A stretch of DNA of 64,000 bases from Paraplanobispora takensis (GCF_016863195.1 NZ_BOOK01000001.1:1-64000), one strand, 5' to 3'; positions 13,329-22,332 are shown, counted from the first letter of the stretch. Notes: generated by a model from the letters alone, not told the origin. Numbers and translations are program-made.

Positions 13329-15086
13329 TCATCCATTGCGAGACTGCTGCTTGATCCTGGTGGTGAGTTCGTTGACCTGGTTGTAGATCGAGCGGCGCTC
13401 CGCCATGAGCGACCGGATCTTCCGGTCGGCGTGCATGACCGTGGTGTGGTCGCGGCCGCCGAACTGCTGGCCGATCTTGGGGAGCGACATGTCGGTCAGC
13501 TCCCGGCACAGATACATGGCGATCTGCCGGGCGGTGACCAGGACCCGCGAGCGCGATCCGCCGCACAGGTCGTCGATGGACAGCCCGAAGTAGGCGGCGG
13601 TCGAGGCCATGATCGTGGCGACCGTTATCTCCGACCCGGCGTCCTCGGTGATCAGGTCCTTGAGCACGACCTCGGTCAGCTGCAGGTCCACCGACTGCCG
13701 GTTGAGGCTGGCGAAGGCGGTGACGCGGATCAGCGCGCCCTCCAGCTCGCGGATGTTGGTGGAGATGCGGCTGGCGATGTACTCCAGCACCTCGGGCGGG
13801 GCGGCCAGGCCCTCCTGGATCGCCTTCTTGCGCAGGATCGCGATGCGCGTCTCCAGCTCGGGCGGCTGGACGTCGGTGATCAGGCCCCACTCGAACCGGT
13901 TGCGCAGCCGGTCCTCCAGGGTGACCAGCTGCTTGGGCGCCCGGTCGCTGGAGATGACGATCTGCTTGTTGGCGTTGTGCAGGGTGTTGAAGGTGTGGAA
14001 GAACTCCTCCTGCGTCTGCTCCTTGCCCTCCAGGAACTGGATGTCGTCGACGAGCAGGATGTCCACGGCCCGGTAGCGACCCCGGAAGTTGTCGGCCTTG
14101 TGGTCGCGGATGGAGTTGATGAAGTCGTTGGTGAACTCCTCCGAGCTGACGTATCTCACCCGCGCGCCGTCGTAGAGGCTCTGCGCGTAGTGGCCGATCG
14201 CGTGCAGCAGGTGGGTCTTGCCCAGCCCGGAGTCGCCGTAGATGAACAGCGGGTTGTAGGCCTTGGCCGGCGCCTCGGCCACCGCGACCGCCGCGGCGTG
14301 CGCGAAGCGGTTGCTGGAGCCGATGACGAAGGTCTCGAAGGTGTACTTCGGGTTCAGCTTCCCGGGTTCCCCCTGGGTACGGCCGCCGCCGCTGCCCCGC
14401 GACTCCCACCTGTTCTGCACGGGGGCGGGGGCCGGGTTCGGCGCGGGACGCTCGAAGGCGTCCTGTTCGGGGCGGGGCGGGGGAGGCTGCGGGATGTAAC
14501 CGCCCCTGCCGTATCCGGCGCTCTGCTCGGCCGGCTGCGGGCCCGCCGGCGGCTCGCCGGAGAGGTACGGCTGCGCGTTCTCCTCCACCTGTGGATAGGG
14601 GTAGGAGAACTGCTGGGCCTGTGGCTGATGCTGTGGATATTCGGTGGGCGGCGGACCGGCGGGGCCGGGCACCGGATAGGGGTGCGAAGGGCCGGAAGCG
14701 TTGTGGGACGGGGGATTCGCGGGCTGTGCATAACCCTGGGGGGATCCCCCACCCTGGGGATAACCCTGCGCGGGAGCCTGGGGATATGTCTCCGGCCTGC
14801 CGGGCGCGCCACCCTGTTCGGGGCCCGCGGCCGAGGGGTCGACCACGACCGCGATCCGCATGGGGCGGCCGAACTCCTGGGAAAGAGCGTGGTTGATCAG
14901 GGGGCGGAGCTTGTTCTCCAGCACGTCCCTGGCGAAGTCGGTGGGGGCGGCGAGCACCACGGTGTCGTTCATGAGGCCGAAAGGCCTGGTCATACCGAGC
15001 CAGACGCGCTGCTGGGACGGGACGCTCTCATTGAGGGAGTTCTCCAGCGCCCGTGTCCACACCGCGCCGAGGTCCATTGCGTCCAT
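13329..15086 (-). CDS. dnaA: Chromosomal replication initiator protein DnaA
   Basis: About 585 residues. Domain I (about 1-90) is followed by a long Pro/Gly/Gln-rich domain II (about 100-255) typical of streptomycete-type DnaA, then AAA+ domain III with Walker [17 protein letters not shown] and Walker [16 protein letters not shown], and domain IV with the box-binding signature [16 protein letters not shown]. It binds and melts oriC. I choose the ATG giving [10 protein letters not shown], 10 nt after GGAGGA; a GTG 39 nt upstream is in frame. The upstream region holds several DnaA boxes, suggesting autoregulation. Confidence 0.97.
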   Translation of the reverse strand: MDAMDLGAVWTRALENSLNESVPSQQRVWLGMTRPFGLMNDTVVLAAPTDFARDVLENKLRPLINHALSQEFGRPMRIAVVVDPSAAGPEQGGAPGRPETYPQAPAQGYPQGGGSPQGYAQPANPPSHNASGPSHPYPVPGPAGPPPTEYPQHQPQAQQFSYPYPQVEENAQPYLSGEPPAGPQPAEQSAGYGRGGYIPQPPPPRPEQDAFERPAPNPAPAPVQNRWESRGSGGGRTQGEPGKLNPKYTFETFVIGSSNRFAHAAAVAVAEAPAKAYNPLFIYGDSGLGKTHLLHAIGHYAQSLYDGARVRYVSSEEFTNDFINSIRDHKADNFRGRYRAVDILLVDDIQFLEGKEQTQEEFFHTFNTLHNANKQIVISSDRAPKQLVTLEDRLRNRFEWGLITDVQPPELETRIAILRKKAIQEGLAAPPEVLEYIASRISTNIRELEGALIRVTAFASLNRQSVDLQLTEVVLKDLITEDAGSEITVATIMASTAAYFGLSIDDLCGGSRSRVLVTARQIAMYLCRELTDMSLPKIGQQFGGRDHTTVMHADRKIRSLMAERRSIYNQVNELTTRIKQQSRNG

Positions 15087-15610
15087 GGCTCGGCCGTCCT
15101 CCTCCCGCGGCCCCCGCAAGCTCACCGCGATCCGTTCTCATCCACACCGATGGCCGCCGAGCGCATCGGATTCTCCCGTTGTCCACACGTCGGTGCCGCG
15201 TGGATCTCCGGCGGCGCCGGCCTCGAAATCCACATCGGATCCACACGCTGTACACAGCCCCGCACCGACAGCCAAGCTGTGTTCTGGCAGTAGAGAGAAG
15301 GTTTGGAAGGGCCGACAGTAGTCTGTGTCCACAGCGGTGTTCAAGACGTTGTCCACAGCCTAGTGGTAGTGCGAGGTGGGCCGGGTGCACATCCTGTGGA
15401 CAAAGTTGCGACAGTGGATGAGCGGCCTGTGGAACGACGGGCGGCCCGCCTTCGGGCGTATGCCGGTTTGACCTGGGACGCATCTGCCCCGTAACGTACG
15501 ACGGTCGGCTTGCCAGCGACGGCTATTTCGCATGCCCCGCATCCGGCAGGCCAGCCACTGTCGAGCGTCCCCATGTGCTGGGGACGTGCATTGAAGCCTG
15601 GAGCCCACTC
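15087..15610. promoter_or_regulatory. dnaA-rpmH divergent regulatory region with DnaA boxes
   Basis: No gene is seen in these 524 bp. Perfect TTGTCCACA boxes occur at 15179-15187, 15349-15357 and (minus strand) 15395-15403; near-matches TCATCCACA and GTGTCCACA are at 15138-15146 and 15325-15333. DnaA autoregulation through such boxes is well established. For rpmH, TTGACC (15468-15473) and TAACGT (15492-15497) are spaced 18 bp and form the best promoter in the region. Confidence 0.65.
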
Positions 15611-15748
15611 GTGAGCAAGCGTACTTTCCAGCCGAACAACCGCCGTCGCGCGAAGACCCACGGCTTCCGGCTGCGTATGCGCACCCGCGCCGGTCGCGCG
15701 ATCCTGGCCGCCCGCCGTCGCAAGGGCCGCGCCCAGCTCTCCGCCTGA
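15611..15748 (+). CDS. rpmH: Ribosomal protein L34
   Basis: 45 residues from a GTG start: [19 protein letters not shown], then [20 protein letters not shown], the complete and highly basic L34 sequence. Component of the 50S subunit. Its position just beyond dnaA, oriented away from it and followed by rnpA, is conserved across bacteria. Confidence 0.98.
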   Translation: MSKRTFQPNNRRRAKTHGFRLRMRTRAGRAILAARRRKGRAQLSA

Positions 15749-15843
15749 CGCGCCGTCCACCGTGCCCGGTCCGCCGGGCCAGGCAGCGTTCCTTCGCCCG
15801 CCGGCATGCCCGGCGGGCGAAAGCCGTACCTGCCCAGGGTCGA

Positions 15844-15849
15844 TAAGGT
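15844..15849 (+). promoter_or_regulatory. -10 element for leaderless rnpA
   Basis: TAAGGT ends 6 nt before the rnpA GTG, so transcription would begin at or next to the start codon. No ribosome-binding site is seen. rnpA may therefore be made both from the rpmH promoter and from this one. Confidence 0.5.
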
Positions 15850-15855
15850 CCTCTC

Positions 15856-16233
15856 GTGTTGCCGTCCGGGTCCCGCATGCGCCGGGGCGACGAGTTCGCC
15901 GACGCGGTCAGGAAGGGCGGCCGTTCCGGCCGCCCCACACTGGTCGCGCACTTTCGCATGCGCCAAGACGTGGACGAACCACCCCTGGTGGGCTTCGTGG
16001 TGAGCCGTGCCGTCGGAGGCTCCGTCGTCCGCAACCGCGTCAAACGCCGGTTGAGACACCTGCTCCGAGACCGTCTCGATCGCCTTCCGCGGGGTAGCCT
16101 GCTGGTTGTACGCGCCAATCCACCGGCCGCGTCCGCGCGAAGCGAGCGCCTTGCCGCCGAACTCGACGTCGCGCTGGATCGTTTACTGAGGCGGCGAGAG
16201 CCTTCCACGGCTCACACGGACGGACGACGATGA
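15856..16233 (+). CDS. rnpA: Ribonuclease P protein component
   Basis: 125 residues from [23 protein letters not shown], then [23 protein letters not shown] with the conserved RNRVKR RNA-binding block, and [14 protein letters not shown]. It binds the M1 RNA and aids 5' maturation of tRNA. The start codon has a TANNNT hexamer 6 nt upstream and no Shine-Dalgarno sequence. The stop overlaps yidD by 4 bp (ATGA). Confidence 0.95.
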   Translation: MLPSGSRMRRGDEFADAVRKGGRSGRPTLVAHFRMRQDVDEPPLVGFVVSRAVGGSVVRNRVKRRLRHLLRDRLDRLPRGSLLVVRANPPAASARSERLAAELDVALDRLLRRREPSTAHTDGRR

Positions 16234-16511
16234 CGGCGCAAGAGCAGATCCCCGGGGCCTCCCCGGCCGCCAGGACCCTGATGGCTCCTATCCGGTTCTA
16301 CCGGGCCTTTGTGAGCCCCCTGCTGGGTCCCCGTTGTCGTTTCCATCCTTCGTGCAGCGCCTATGGCCTTGAGGCGATCGCCGTTCACGGCGCGTTGCGC
16401 GGCACATGGCTGACGATCCGGAGAATCGGGCGTTGCCACCCATTCCATCCCGGAGGTCTCGACCCGGTGCCCCCACGCCCGACCCGGTCCCACGAAACGC
16501 AAGGGAGCTAG
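16230..16511 (+). CDS. yidD: Membrane protein insertion efficiency factor YidD
   Basis: 93 residues with the whole YidD pattern: [36 protein letters not shown] and [14 protein letters not shown], including the conserved Cys residues. A small membrane-associated protein that assists YidC-dependent insertion. It overlaps rnpA by 4 bp and ends 4 bp before yidC. Confidence 0.95.
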   Translation: MTAQEQIPGASPAARTLMAPIRFYRAFVSPLLGPRCRFHPSCSAYGLEAIAVHGALRGTWLTIRRIGRCHPFHPGGLDPVPPRPTRSHETQGS

Positions 16512-16515
16512 CTCG

Positions 16516-17472
16516 GTGGAGCTGTCCTGGCTCAATTGGCTGTACACAGCCGTCGCCACAGTCATCACCTGGATCCATGCGGGATACAGCACCTTCATCC
16601 CGCCGGACAACGGGCTCAACTGGGCGCTGACCATCATCACGCTCACCGTGCTGATGCGGCTGCTGATCTTCCCGCTCTTCCTCAAGCAGATGCGCTCGTC
16701 GAAGAAGATGCAGGAGCTCGCGCCCAAGGTGCAGGAGCTGCGCAAGCGCTACAAGAACGACAAGCAGCGCATGAACCAGGAGGTCATGGCGCTGTACCAG
16801 GGGGCGGGGGCCAACCCGCTCGGCGGCTGTCTGCCGATCCTGGCGCAGTTCCCGATCTTCATCTCGATGTTCACCGTGCTGCAGGCGATGGCCAACGGTC
16901 AGCCGAAGTTCGGCATGACCCAGCAGCTGGTCGACGACGCCCGGGCGGCGCACATCTTCGGCGCCCCGCTCCCCGCGACGTTCTTCACCAGCTCGACGGA
17001 CATCCAGGCCTTCGGCGCCGACCCGGTGGTCACCAAGATCGTGCTCGCGATCTTCGTGGCGATCAGCTCGCTGACCACCTTCCTCACCGTCCGGCAGAGC
17101 GTGACCCGCTCGATGGCGCAGATGCCGGACAACCCGATGGCGCAGCAGCAGAAGATCCTGATGTACATCTCGCCGCTGTTCGCGATCTTCTCCCTGAACT
17201 TCCCCCTCGGCCTGATCCTCTACTGGGTGACCACGAACCTGTGGACGCTCGGTCAGCAGCACTGGTTTTACAGCCGCCACCCGATGCCGGTGATGGACGC
17301 CAAGGGGAACATGGTGACGCCCGCGCCCAAGCAGGGACTGATCAGCAAGGTCAGGAAGACGGCGCCCGAGCCCGAGAGCCCGCCGGAGCCGCCGGGACCC
17401 AAGGTCATCCGCCAGCAGCAGCACCGGACCCGCCAGCCCCGCAGCAAGCGCACAGGCGGGAAGAAGCCCTGA
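16516..17472 (+). CDS. yidC: Membrane protein insertase YidC (Oxa1 family)
   Basis: 318 residues, GTG start behind AAGGGAG. A TM segment near residues 30-52 is followed by a cytoplasmic helical hairpin (KKMQELAPKVQELRKRY), then GGCLPILAQFPIFISMFTVL and further segments near 170-195 and 215-245. The C-terminus is a basic, Pro-rich tail ending KRTGGKKP, which in this family contacts ribosomes. It inserts membrane proteins with or without SecYEG. No large periplasmic domain is present, as expected for Gram-positives. Confidence 0.96.
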   Translation: MELSWLNWLYTAVATVITWIHAGYSTFIPPDNGLNWALTIITLTVLMRLLIFPLFLKQMRSSKKMQELAPKVQELRKRYKNDKQRMNQEVMALYQGAGANPLGGCLPILAQFPIFISMFTVLQAMANGQPKFGMTQQLVDDARAAHIFGAPLPATFFTSSTDIQAFGADPVVTKIVLAIFVAISSLTTFLTVRQSVTRSMAQMPDNPMAQQQKILMYISPLFAIFSLNFPLGLILYWVTTNLWTLGQQHWFYSRHPMPVMDAKGNMVTPAPKQGLISKVRKTAPEPESPPEPPGPKVIRQQQHRTRQPRSKRTGGKKP

Positions 17473-17521
17473 CCGGGCGAGCCCAAGACCCCATCCCGAC
17501 AGCACGAAGGAGTGGCTGGAC

Positions 17522-18022
17522 GTGACCGAGGCCCAGCAGGAGACCGCGGCCAAAGCGGCTCCCGATCTCGCAGCCCTGGAGCAGGAGGGCGAGATCGCGG
17601 CGGACTACCTCGAAGGACTGCTCGACATCGCCGACATCGACGGCGACATCGACATGGACGTCGAGGGTGACCGCGCCGTCGTGTCGGTCGTCGACGTCAA
17701 GGGCGGTGACCTGGTGGGCGCCAACGGCGAGGTCCTGGAGGCGCTGCAGGAGCTGACCCGGCTCGCGGTCCACCGCCAGACCGGGGAGCGGTCGCGCCTC
17801 ATGCTCGACATCGCCGGCTACCGCGACCGGCGCCGCACCGAGCTCAAGGAGCTCGGCACGAAGGTGGCCTCGGAGGTCAAGCGCTCCGGTGAGCCCAAGG
17901 CCCTGCGGCCGATGACCCCCTTCGAGCGCAAGATCGTGCACGACGCCGTCGCGGCGGCGGGCCTGCGGAGCGAGTCGGAGGGCGAGGAGCCCCGCCGCTT
18001 CGTGGTCGTCCTGCCCGCGTAG
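17522..18022 (+). CDS. jag: Jag/KhpB RNA-binding protein (KH-R3H domains)
   Basis: 166 residues from GTG. An acidic N-terminal part precedes a KH domain (KGGDLVGANGEVLEALQELT) and an R3H domain (MTPFERKIVHDAVAAAGL) at the C-terminus. Homologues bind RNA with a KhpA partner and affect cell division and wall growth. The N-terminal Jag_N domain of firmicutes is not evident. It follows yidC at a 49-bp gap in the conserved order. Confidence 0.92.
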   Translation: MTEAQQETAAKAAPDLAALEQEGEIAADYLEGLLDIADIDGDIDMDVEGDRAVVSVVDVKGGDLVGANGEVLEALQELTRLAVHRQTGERSRLMLDIAGYRDRRRTELKELGTKVASEVKRSGEPKALRPMTPFERKIVHDAVAAAGLRSESEGEEPRRFVVVLPA

Positions 18023-18440
18023 TCACTCCGGGGCGCCCGGCGCCCCGTGCCGACGTGGCGCTCACCCGGCCGCCGTCCCCGACCTTTCAGGGACGGCGGC
18101 TTTTGCGTTCCCGTACGGCGGCGCGGGGATGGTGGGGGTCTCCGGTGCGGCGGACGACGGGGCCCGTGACCCGGCCGTGGGGAGGCCGTCATCGGAAAGC
18201 CGCGGCGGGGAGCCGCCGGGGGCAAGCCGTGGCGGGAACCGTCGCGGGGAACCCGCTGTGGGGAGGCCGCCGCGGGGAAAACCACAGCCATCTTCGCCTC
18301 CACCCTGTTCCTGTCGGCCTCGTCGCCAGACCGGCTCTGTCCGGGCGTCGGCTACCGTTGTCTCGCGTAGCGACTGTCGGCGACGGCTCAGCCCCCCGGA
18401 GGGGGTGGTCCGCGGATGTTGAGGAAAGAGTGATCGTTCA
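18023..18440. other. Intergenic region between jag and rsmG (418 bp, no gene seen)
   Basis: Besides the terminator at 18069-18104, the stretch holds degenerate GGGGA-rich near-repeats (about 18175-18280, for example GTGGGGAGGCCG twice) and the leader of rsmG. No reading frame here has convincing codon use. Confidence 0.5.
18069..18104 (+). terminator. Rho-independent terminator after jag
   Basis: A perfect 11-bp stem GCCGCCGTCCC (18069-18079) / GGGACGGCGGC (18090-18100) with a 10-nt loop, followed by TTTT. It ends the rpmH-jag transcription unit. Confidence 0.85.
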
Positions 18441-19151
18441 GTGAGCGACCAGTTGCCCGAGCCGCCCGAGATCGCGCGCGAGGTCTTCTCCGGTGACGCC
18501 TGGGTCAGGGCGGAGGCGTTCGCTCAGCTGCTGGCCGGCCCCGGTGTGGTGCGGGGACTGCTCGGCCCCCGTGAGGTGCCCCGCATCTGGGATCGTCATC
18601 TGCTCAACTGCGCGGTGATCGCCGAGGCGGTCCCCGCCGATGTCCGGCTGGTCGACATCGGCTCCGGAGCGGGCCTGCCCGGTCTCGTGCTGGCGATCGT
18701 CCGGCCCGACGTCTCGGTCACCCTCCTGGAGCCGCTGCTGCGCCGCACGGTCTTCCTGGAGGAGTGCGTGGAGGCGCTGAAGCTCGAAAACGTGGAGGTG
18801 CTGCGTGGCCGGGCCGAGGAGCTCGCGGGCCGCCGCGAGTTCGACGTCGCCTGCGCGCGGGCGGTGGCGCCGCTCGACCGTCTGCTGAAGTGGGCTCTCC
18901 CTCTGCTGCGGGAGGGAGGAGAACTGCTCGCGATGAAGGGCGAGCGCGCAGCGGAGGAATTGGCCGAGGCGGAGGCGCAATTGCGGGCCGCTGGAGTGCG
19001 GACAGCCGAACTTGTCTCGGTCGGGCACGGTAAGGTCGAGCCGCCTGCAACTCTCGTCAGGGTGGTCGCCGGTCGGGCCCCCGGCAGAGCGCGGCAGGTC
19101 TCTCGCCGCAAGGACCGTGTTCCACGGTCGAAGCAGGCGCGGGGCCAGTAG
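18441..19151 (+). CDS. rsmG: 16S rRNA (guanine527-N7)-methyltransferase RsmG
   Basis: 236 residues, GTG start behind GAGGAAAGAG. The Rossmann-type SAM site is VDIGSGAGLPGLVLAI; the RsmG signature follows as EPLLRRTVFLEECVEAL, and CARAVAPLDRLLKW is also present. It methylates G527 of 16S rRNA; loss gives low-level streptomycin resistance in other bacteria. The C-terminal tail after about residue 205 is basic and variable. It lies 27 bp upstream of the parA frame. Confidence 0.95.
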   Translation: MSDQLPEPPEIAREVFSGDAWVRAEAFAQLLAGPGVVRGLLGPREVPRIWDRHLLNCAVIAEAVPADVRLVDIGSGAGLPGLVLAIVRPDVSVTLLEPLLRRTVFLEECVEALKLENVEVLRGRAEELAGRREFDVACARAVAPLDRLLKWALPLLREGGELLAMKGERAAEELAEAEAQLRAAGVRTAELVSVGHGKVEPPATLVRVVAGRAPGRARQVSRRKDRVPRSKQARGQ

Positions 19152-19178
19152 ACGGACAGAGCAAAGCGAGTAGAGCCA

Positions 19179-20309
19179 GTGGATGACCGTGAAAGTGCGA
19201 TCGTCGCCATGACGGGCGGTCTCGGCTGGCCCGAGGATCTTCTTCCCCGGCGGCTCGGACATCCTTCCGGTCTGGGCTGGCCGCCCCCGGTTCCTCCCGC
19301 CGTGGCGGGACCGGGCGCAGTGAGGCCGGTGGAGGAAACGAGGCCGGACGGACCGGCCGGACCGGCTGGAAGGACGACGACCGTGACCCAGACCCCCCTT
19401 AACCCCGGCGACTCGCCGCTGGTACGAGAGGCACTCAGTTCAGTGGTTTCACGTGAAACAACGGCTCCGACCACCACGGTCCCTTCCGGCGGCTCCCCGG
19501 GGACGCGGGACGGCGACTGGCCCCGGCCCCCCAAGACGAGGATCTTCACCGTCGCCAACCAGAAGGGCGGCGTGGGAAAGACCACCACGTCGGTGAACCT
19601 GGCGGCGGCACTGTCCATGCACGGCCAGCGCGTGCTGGTGGTCGACCTCGACCCGCAGGGCAACGCCTCCACGGCGCTGTCCATCGAGCACCGCGGCGAC
19701 GTGCCGGACATGTACAAGGTCCTGGTGGAGGACGCCCCGCTCATCGACGTGGTCAAGGAGGTCCCGGAGATGCCGGGCCTCTACTGCGCCCCGGCCACCA
19801 TCGACCTCGCGGGCGCGGAGATCGAGCTGGTCTCCATGGTGGCCCGGGAGTCCCGGCTCCAGCGGGCGCTGGCCGCCTACGACGCCATCGAGCTCGACTA
19901 CATCCTCATCGACTGCCCGCCCTCGCTCGGCCTGCTCACCGTCAACGCGCTGATGGCGGCCAACGAGCTGCTGATCCCCATCCAGTGCGAGTACTACGCC
20001 CTGGAAGGTCTCGGCCAGCTCCTGCGGAACGTGGAGCTGGTGAAGGCGCACCTGAACCCCACGCTGGACCTGTCCACCATCCTGCTGACGATGTACGACG
20101 GCCGCACCCGCCTGGCCTCCCAGGTCGCCGAGGAGGTCCGCTCCCACTTCGGCGACCGGGTCCTCAGCACGCTGATCCCCCGGAGTGTGCGCGTCTCCGA
20201 GGCGCCGAGCTACGGCCAGTCGGTGATGACCTACGACCCGGGCTCCAGCGGCGCGATGGCCTACATGGACGCCGCCCGCGAGATCGCTTACCGCGGCGCC
20301 GCAGTGTGA
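19179..20309 (+). CDS. parA: Chromosome partitioning ATPase ParA (Soj)
   Basis: Up to 376 residues. The core starts near residue 118 (RIFTVANQKGGVGKTTTSVN, deviant Walker A) and includes VVDLDPQGNAST, YILIDCPPSLGLLTVNAL and the C-terminal VSEAPSYGQS. It moves ParB-parS complexes along the nucleoid. The first about 115 residues are low-complexity. Start options are GTG at 19179 or GTG at 19383 (MTQTPLNPGD); I keep the longer frame, with low certainty. A parS site lies inside the coding sequence and is read as VSRET. parB follows after 136 bp. Confidence 0.95.
   Translation: MDDRESAIVAMTGGLGWPEDLLPRRLGHPSGLGWPPPVPPAVAGPGAVRPVEETRPDGPAGPAGRTTTVTQTPLNPGDSPLVREALSSVVSRETTAPTTTVPSGGSPGTRDGDWPRPPKTRIFTVANQKGGVGKTTTSVNLAAALSMHGQRVLVVDLDPQGNASTALSIEHRGDVPDMYKVLVEDAPLIDVVKEVPEMPGLYCAPATIDLAGAEIELVSMVARESRLQRALAAYDAIELDYILIDCPPSLGLLTVNALMAANELLIPIQCEYYALEGLGQLLRNVELVKAHLNPTLDLSTILLTMYDGRTRLASQVAEEVRSHFGDRVLSTLIPRSVRVSEAPSYGQSVMTYDPGSSGAMAYMDAAREIAYRGAAV
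19446..19459. promoter_or_regulatory. parS site 1 (inside parA)
   Basis: GTTTCACGTGAAAC, the perfect 14-bp core of the ParB-binding site; the outer 16-mer has one mismatch (G for T at 19445). It falls in the 5' coding part of parA, an arrangement common in actinobacteria. Confidence 0.92.
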
Positions 20310-20333
20310 ACGCTGAGAACGCCGCGGCCGGCA

Positions 20334-20393
20334 GCGTCATGAGCACCGGCGCCATGAGTACGGGCGTCATGAGTACGGGCGTCATGAGCACTG
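20334..20393 (+). repeat. Four 15-bp tandem repeats between parA and parB
   Basis: Units of the form GCGTCATGAGTACGG at 20334-20348, 20349-20363, 20364-20378 and 20379-20393 with few mismatches. They encode MSTGA/MSTGV repeats in the short frame described next. Confidence 0.85.
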
Positions 20394-20449
20394 CTGAGGT
20401 CATGCACACTACTGGGAGCGGAACCGCGACGCCGGGGGAGGGACAGTGA
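20339..20449 (+). CDS. Possible 36-residue micro-ORF coupled to parB
   Basis: Starting at ATG 20339, the frame encodes MSTGAMSTGVMSTGV and continues to a stop (20447-20449) that overlaps the parB GTG start as GTGA. The repeat-encoded peptide has no known family. It could be a coupling leader for parB or merely an open frame over the repeats; no ribosome-binding site stands out. Confidence 0.3.
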   Translation: MSTGAMSTGVMSTGVMSTAEVMHTTGSGTATPGEGQ

Positions 20450-21438
20450 GCAAGCAGCCGAGAGGACTGGGCCGGGGTCTGGGAGCACTCATCCCGACCG
20501 CTCCCCCGGTGGCCGAGGTCCCGGCGGCGGGGACGGCGACCATCACGGCCCCGCCGGAGTCGGCGGCCGGGCAGCGACGCCCGGAGGCCAACGGCCACTC
20601 CGGGCCGGCACCGGTCGCCGGTGCGTACTTTGCGGAGATCCCGGTAGGGGACATCAACCCGAACCCCCGGCAGCCGAGAGAGAACTTCAACGAGGGCGCA
20701 CTCGACGAGCTGGCGGCCTCGATCAAGGAGGTCGGTCTCCTCCAGCCGGTCGTGGTGCGGCCGGTGGGCGAAGGGCTCTACGAGCTCATCATGGGGGAGC
20801 GCCGGCTGCGCGCCTCCAAGCTCGCCGGGCTCGACGTGATCCCGGCGATCGTCCGGGAGACGAAGGAGGACAAGCTCCTCCTCGACGCGCTGATCGAGAA
20901 CCTCCAGCGCGAGCAGCTCAACGGGATCGAAGAAGCGGCCGCCTACCGGCAGCTCCTGGACGACTTCGGCGCGACCCACGAGCAGCTCGCCGCCCGGATC
21001 GGCCGTTCCCGTTCGCATGTGTCGAACACCCTGCGCCTCCTCACTCTTCCGCCGAAGGTCCAGCTGAAGGTCGCAGCCGGAACGATCAGCGCGGGGCATG
21101 GACGGGCGCTGGCCGGTCTGCAGAACCCGGCCGCGCAGGAGCGCCTCGCCGATCGGATCGTGGCGGAACTGCTCACGGTACGCGCGGTCGAGGAGATCGT
21201 GGCGGTGGGCGACGTGTCCGCCGCTCCGGCGCCCCCCGAGCCTCGCACGCCCCGGGCGAAGCCCGCGGAGGACCCGTCGCTCCGTCGCCTGGCGGATCGG
21301 CTGTCCGATCACTTCGAGACCCGGGTGAAGGTGGACTTCGGTCGGCGCAAGGGCCGCATCGTCGTGGAGTTCGCCACCATCGACGACCTTGAGCGGATCA
21401 TCGCGACGATGTCCCCGGACTCCCTGCGTCCGGAGTAG
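20446..21438 (+). CDS. parB: Chromosome partitioning protein ParB (Spo0J)
   Basis: 330 residues, GTG start behind GGGGAGGGAC. The N-terminal LGRGLGALIP motif stimulates ParA. The CTPase domain (about 65-150) has GERRLRASKLAGL (box II) and ENLQREQLNGIEEAAAY (box III). The HTH follows in HEQLAARIGRSRSHVSNTLR, and the C-terminal dimer domain in FGRRKGRIVVEFATIDDLER. It is a CTP-dependent clamp that spreads from parS. Four parS sites lie within 2.9 kb around it. Confidence 0.97.
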   Translation: MSKQPRGLGRGLGALIPTAPPVAEVPAAGTATITAPPESAAGQRRPEANGHSGPAPVAGAYFAEIPVGDINPNPRQPRENFNEGALDELAASIKEVGLLQPVVVRPVGEGLYELIMGERRLRASKLAGLDVIPAIVRETKEDKLLLDALIENLQREQLNGIEEAAAYRQLLDDFGATHEQLAARIGRSRSHVSNTLRLLTLPPKVQLKVAAGTISAGHGRALAGLQNPAAQERLADRIVAELLTVRAVEEIVAVGDVSAAPAPPEPRTPRAKPAEDPSLRRLADRLSDHFETRVKVDFGRRKGRIVVEFATIDDLERIIATMSPDSLRPE

Positions 21439-21507
21439 GTCCTCCCGAAGGCGCCAAGCGGATCTCTCGGAGGCGCCAAGCAGACCCCTCGGGACGCCAA
21501 ACGGAAC

Positions 21508-21549
21508 GGAATGGCCGCTGTGTTTCACGTGAAACACAGCGGCCATTCC
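21508..21549. promoter_or_regulatory. parS site 2 embedded in a 42-bp perfect palindrome, also a likely parB terminator
   Basis: The consensus 16-mer TGTTTCACGTGAAACA (21521-21536) sits at the centre of a perfect inverted repeat with 21-nt arms, GGAATGGCCGCTG on each flank. It starts 69 bp after the parB stop, so it may double as the parB terminator. No T run follows. Confidence 0.9.
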
Positions 21550-21754
21550 ACTGTCCACGCCACCGGAGCGACGGCCGTACGGCTCTCCCTTCGTCCTCGC
21601 CCCTGTCCCCATGGATCCCTCCGCTGTCGCGGCGGCCCGAGGCGACGCCTGGAAACGGTCGCCCCTCCGAAGGCCGCGCCTCTCCGGTGATCACGCAGAT
21701 CGCACGCCGGCCCTCTGACCCATCCCTCCACGCCCTCGACGACAGGAGCGCCCG

Positions 21755-22156
21755 GTGAACACCCTCATCGACAAGATCGCCTGGATCCACCTGGACAACG
21801 GCAAGATTCTCAGCACCCGCTCGCGAGGCAAGGACGCCTACTACATCCCCGGCGGCAAACGCGAGCCCGGTGAAACCGATCTGGACACCCTCGTCCGCGA
21901 GATCGACGAGGAGCTCTCCGTCTCCCTCATTCCCGCCACCGCCGTCCACGTAGGCACCTACCGGGCCCAGGCGCACGGCCACGCCGAGGGCATCACCGTG
22001 CAGATGACCTGTTACACCGCCGACCATCACGGAGTGCCGACGCCCAGTAGTGAGATCGAGGAGATCGTCTGGCTGGGCTATGCCGACCGCGACCGCGTGT
22101 CCCCGGTCGACCGGATCATCTTCGACCACCTGCATCAGACCGGCCGGCTTCGATGA
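21755..22156 (+). CDS. Nudix hydrolase
   Basis: 133 residues, GTG start behind ACAGGAG. The Nudix box GGKREPGETDLDTLVREIDEEL is complete (about residues 32-53) and preceded by YYIP. The protein hydrolyses a nucleoside diphosphate derivative; the substrate cannot be read. The ending EIVWLGYADRDRVSPVDRII is typical of small single-domain members. It lies between parS 2 and parS 3. The short-range order with a downstream convergent threonine aldolase gives no functional hint. Confidence 0.88.
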   Translation: MNTLIDKIAWIHLDNGKILSTRSRGKDAYYIPGGKREPGETDLDTLVREIDEELSVSLIPATAVHVGTYRAQAHGHAEGITVQMTCYTADHHGVPTPSSEIEEIVWLGYADRDRVSPVDRIIFDHLHQTGRLR

Positions 22157-22232
22157 CTCGGCGATAGCCGTACCGGCCCGCATCCGCTCCCCGCTTCAGG
22201 ACCTACCCGGCGGAGGGCCGGAGGTGAGCCGC

Positions 22233-22248
22233 TGTTTCACGTGAAACA
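22233..22248. promoter_or_regulatory. parS site 3
   Basis: Perfect TGTTTCACGTGAAACA in the spacer between the Nudix gene and the convergent threonine aldolase gene. Confidence 0.95.
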
Positions 22249-22277
22249 TCACCTCGGATTTCGCCTCCGCCTCCCCT

Positions 22278-22299
22278 CGCTGTTTCACGTGAAACAGCG
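22278..22299. promoter_or_regulatory. parS site 4
   Basis: Perfect 16-mer TGTTTCACGTGAAACA (22281-22296) inside a 22-bp palindrome CGC...GCG, only 48 bp centre to centre from parS 3. It is also just beyond the 3' end of the leftward threonine aldolase gene. Confidence 0.95.
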
Positions 22300-22332
22300 G
22301 CCCTCTGATGGTGGAGCGGACAGGGTTGTCGG

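Noticed and set aside
18130-18400. Small genes in the jag-rsmG spacer
   Set aside because: Frames on both strands are Arg/Pro/Gly-rich and lack start signals or family features.
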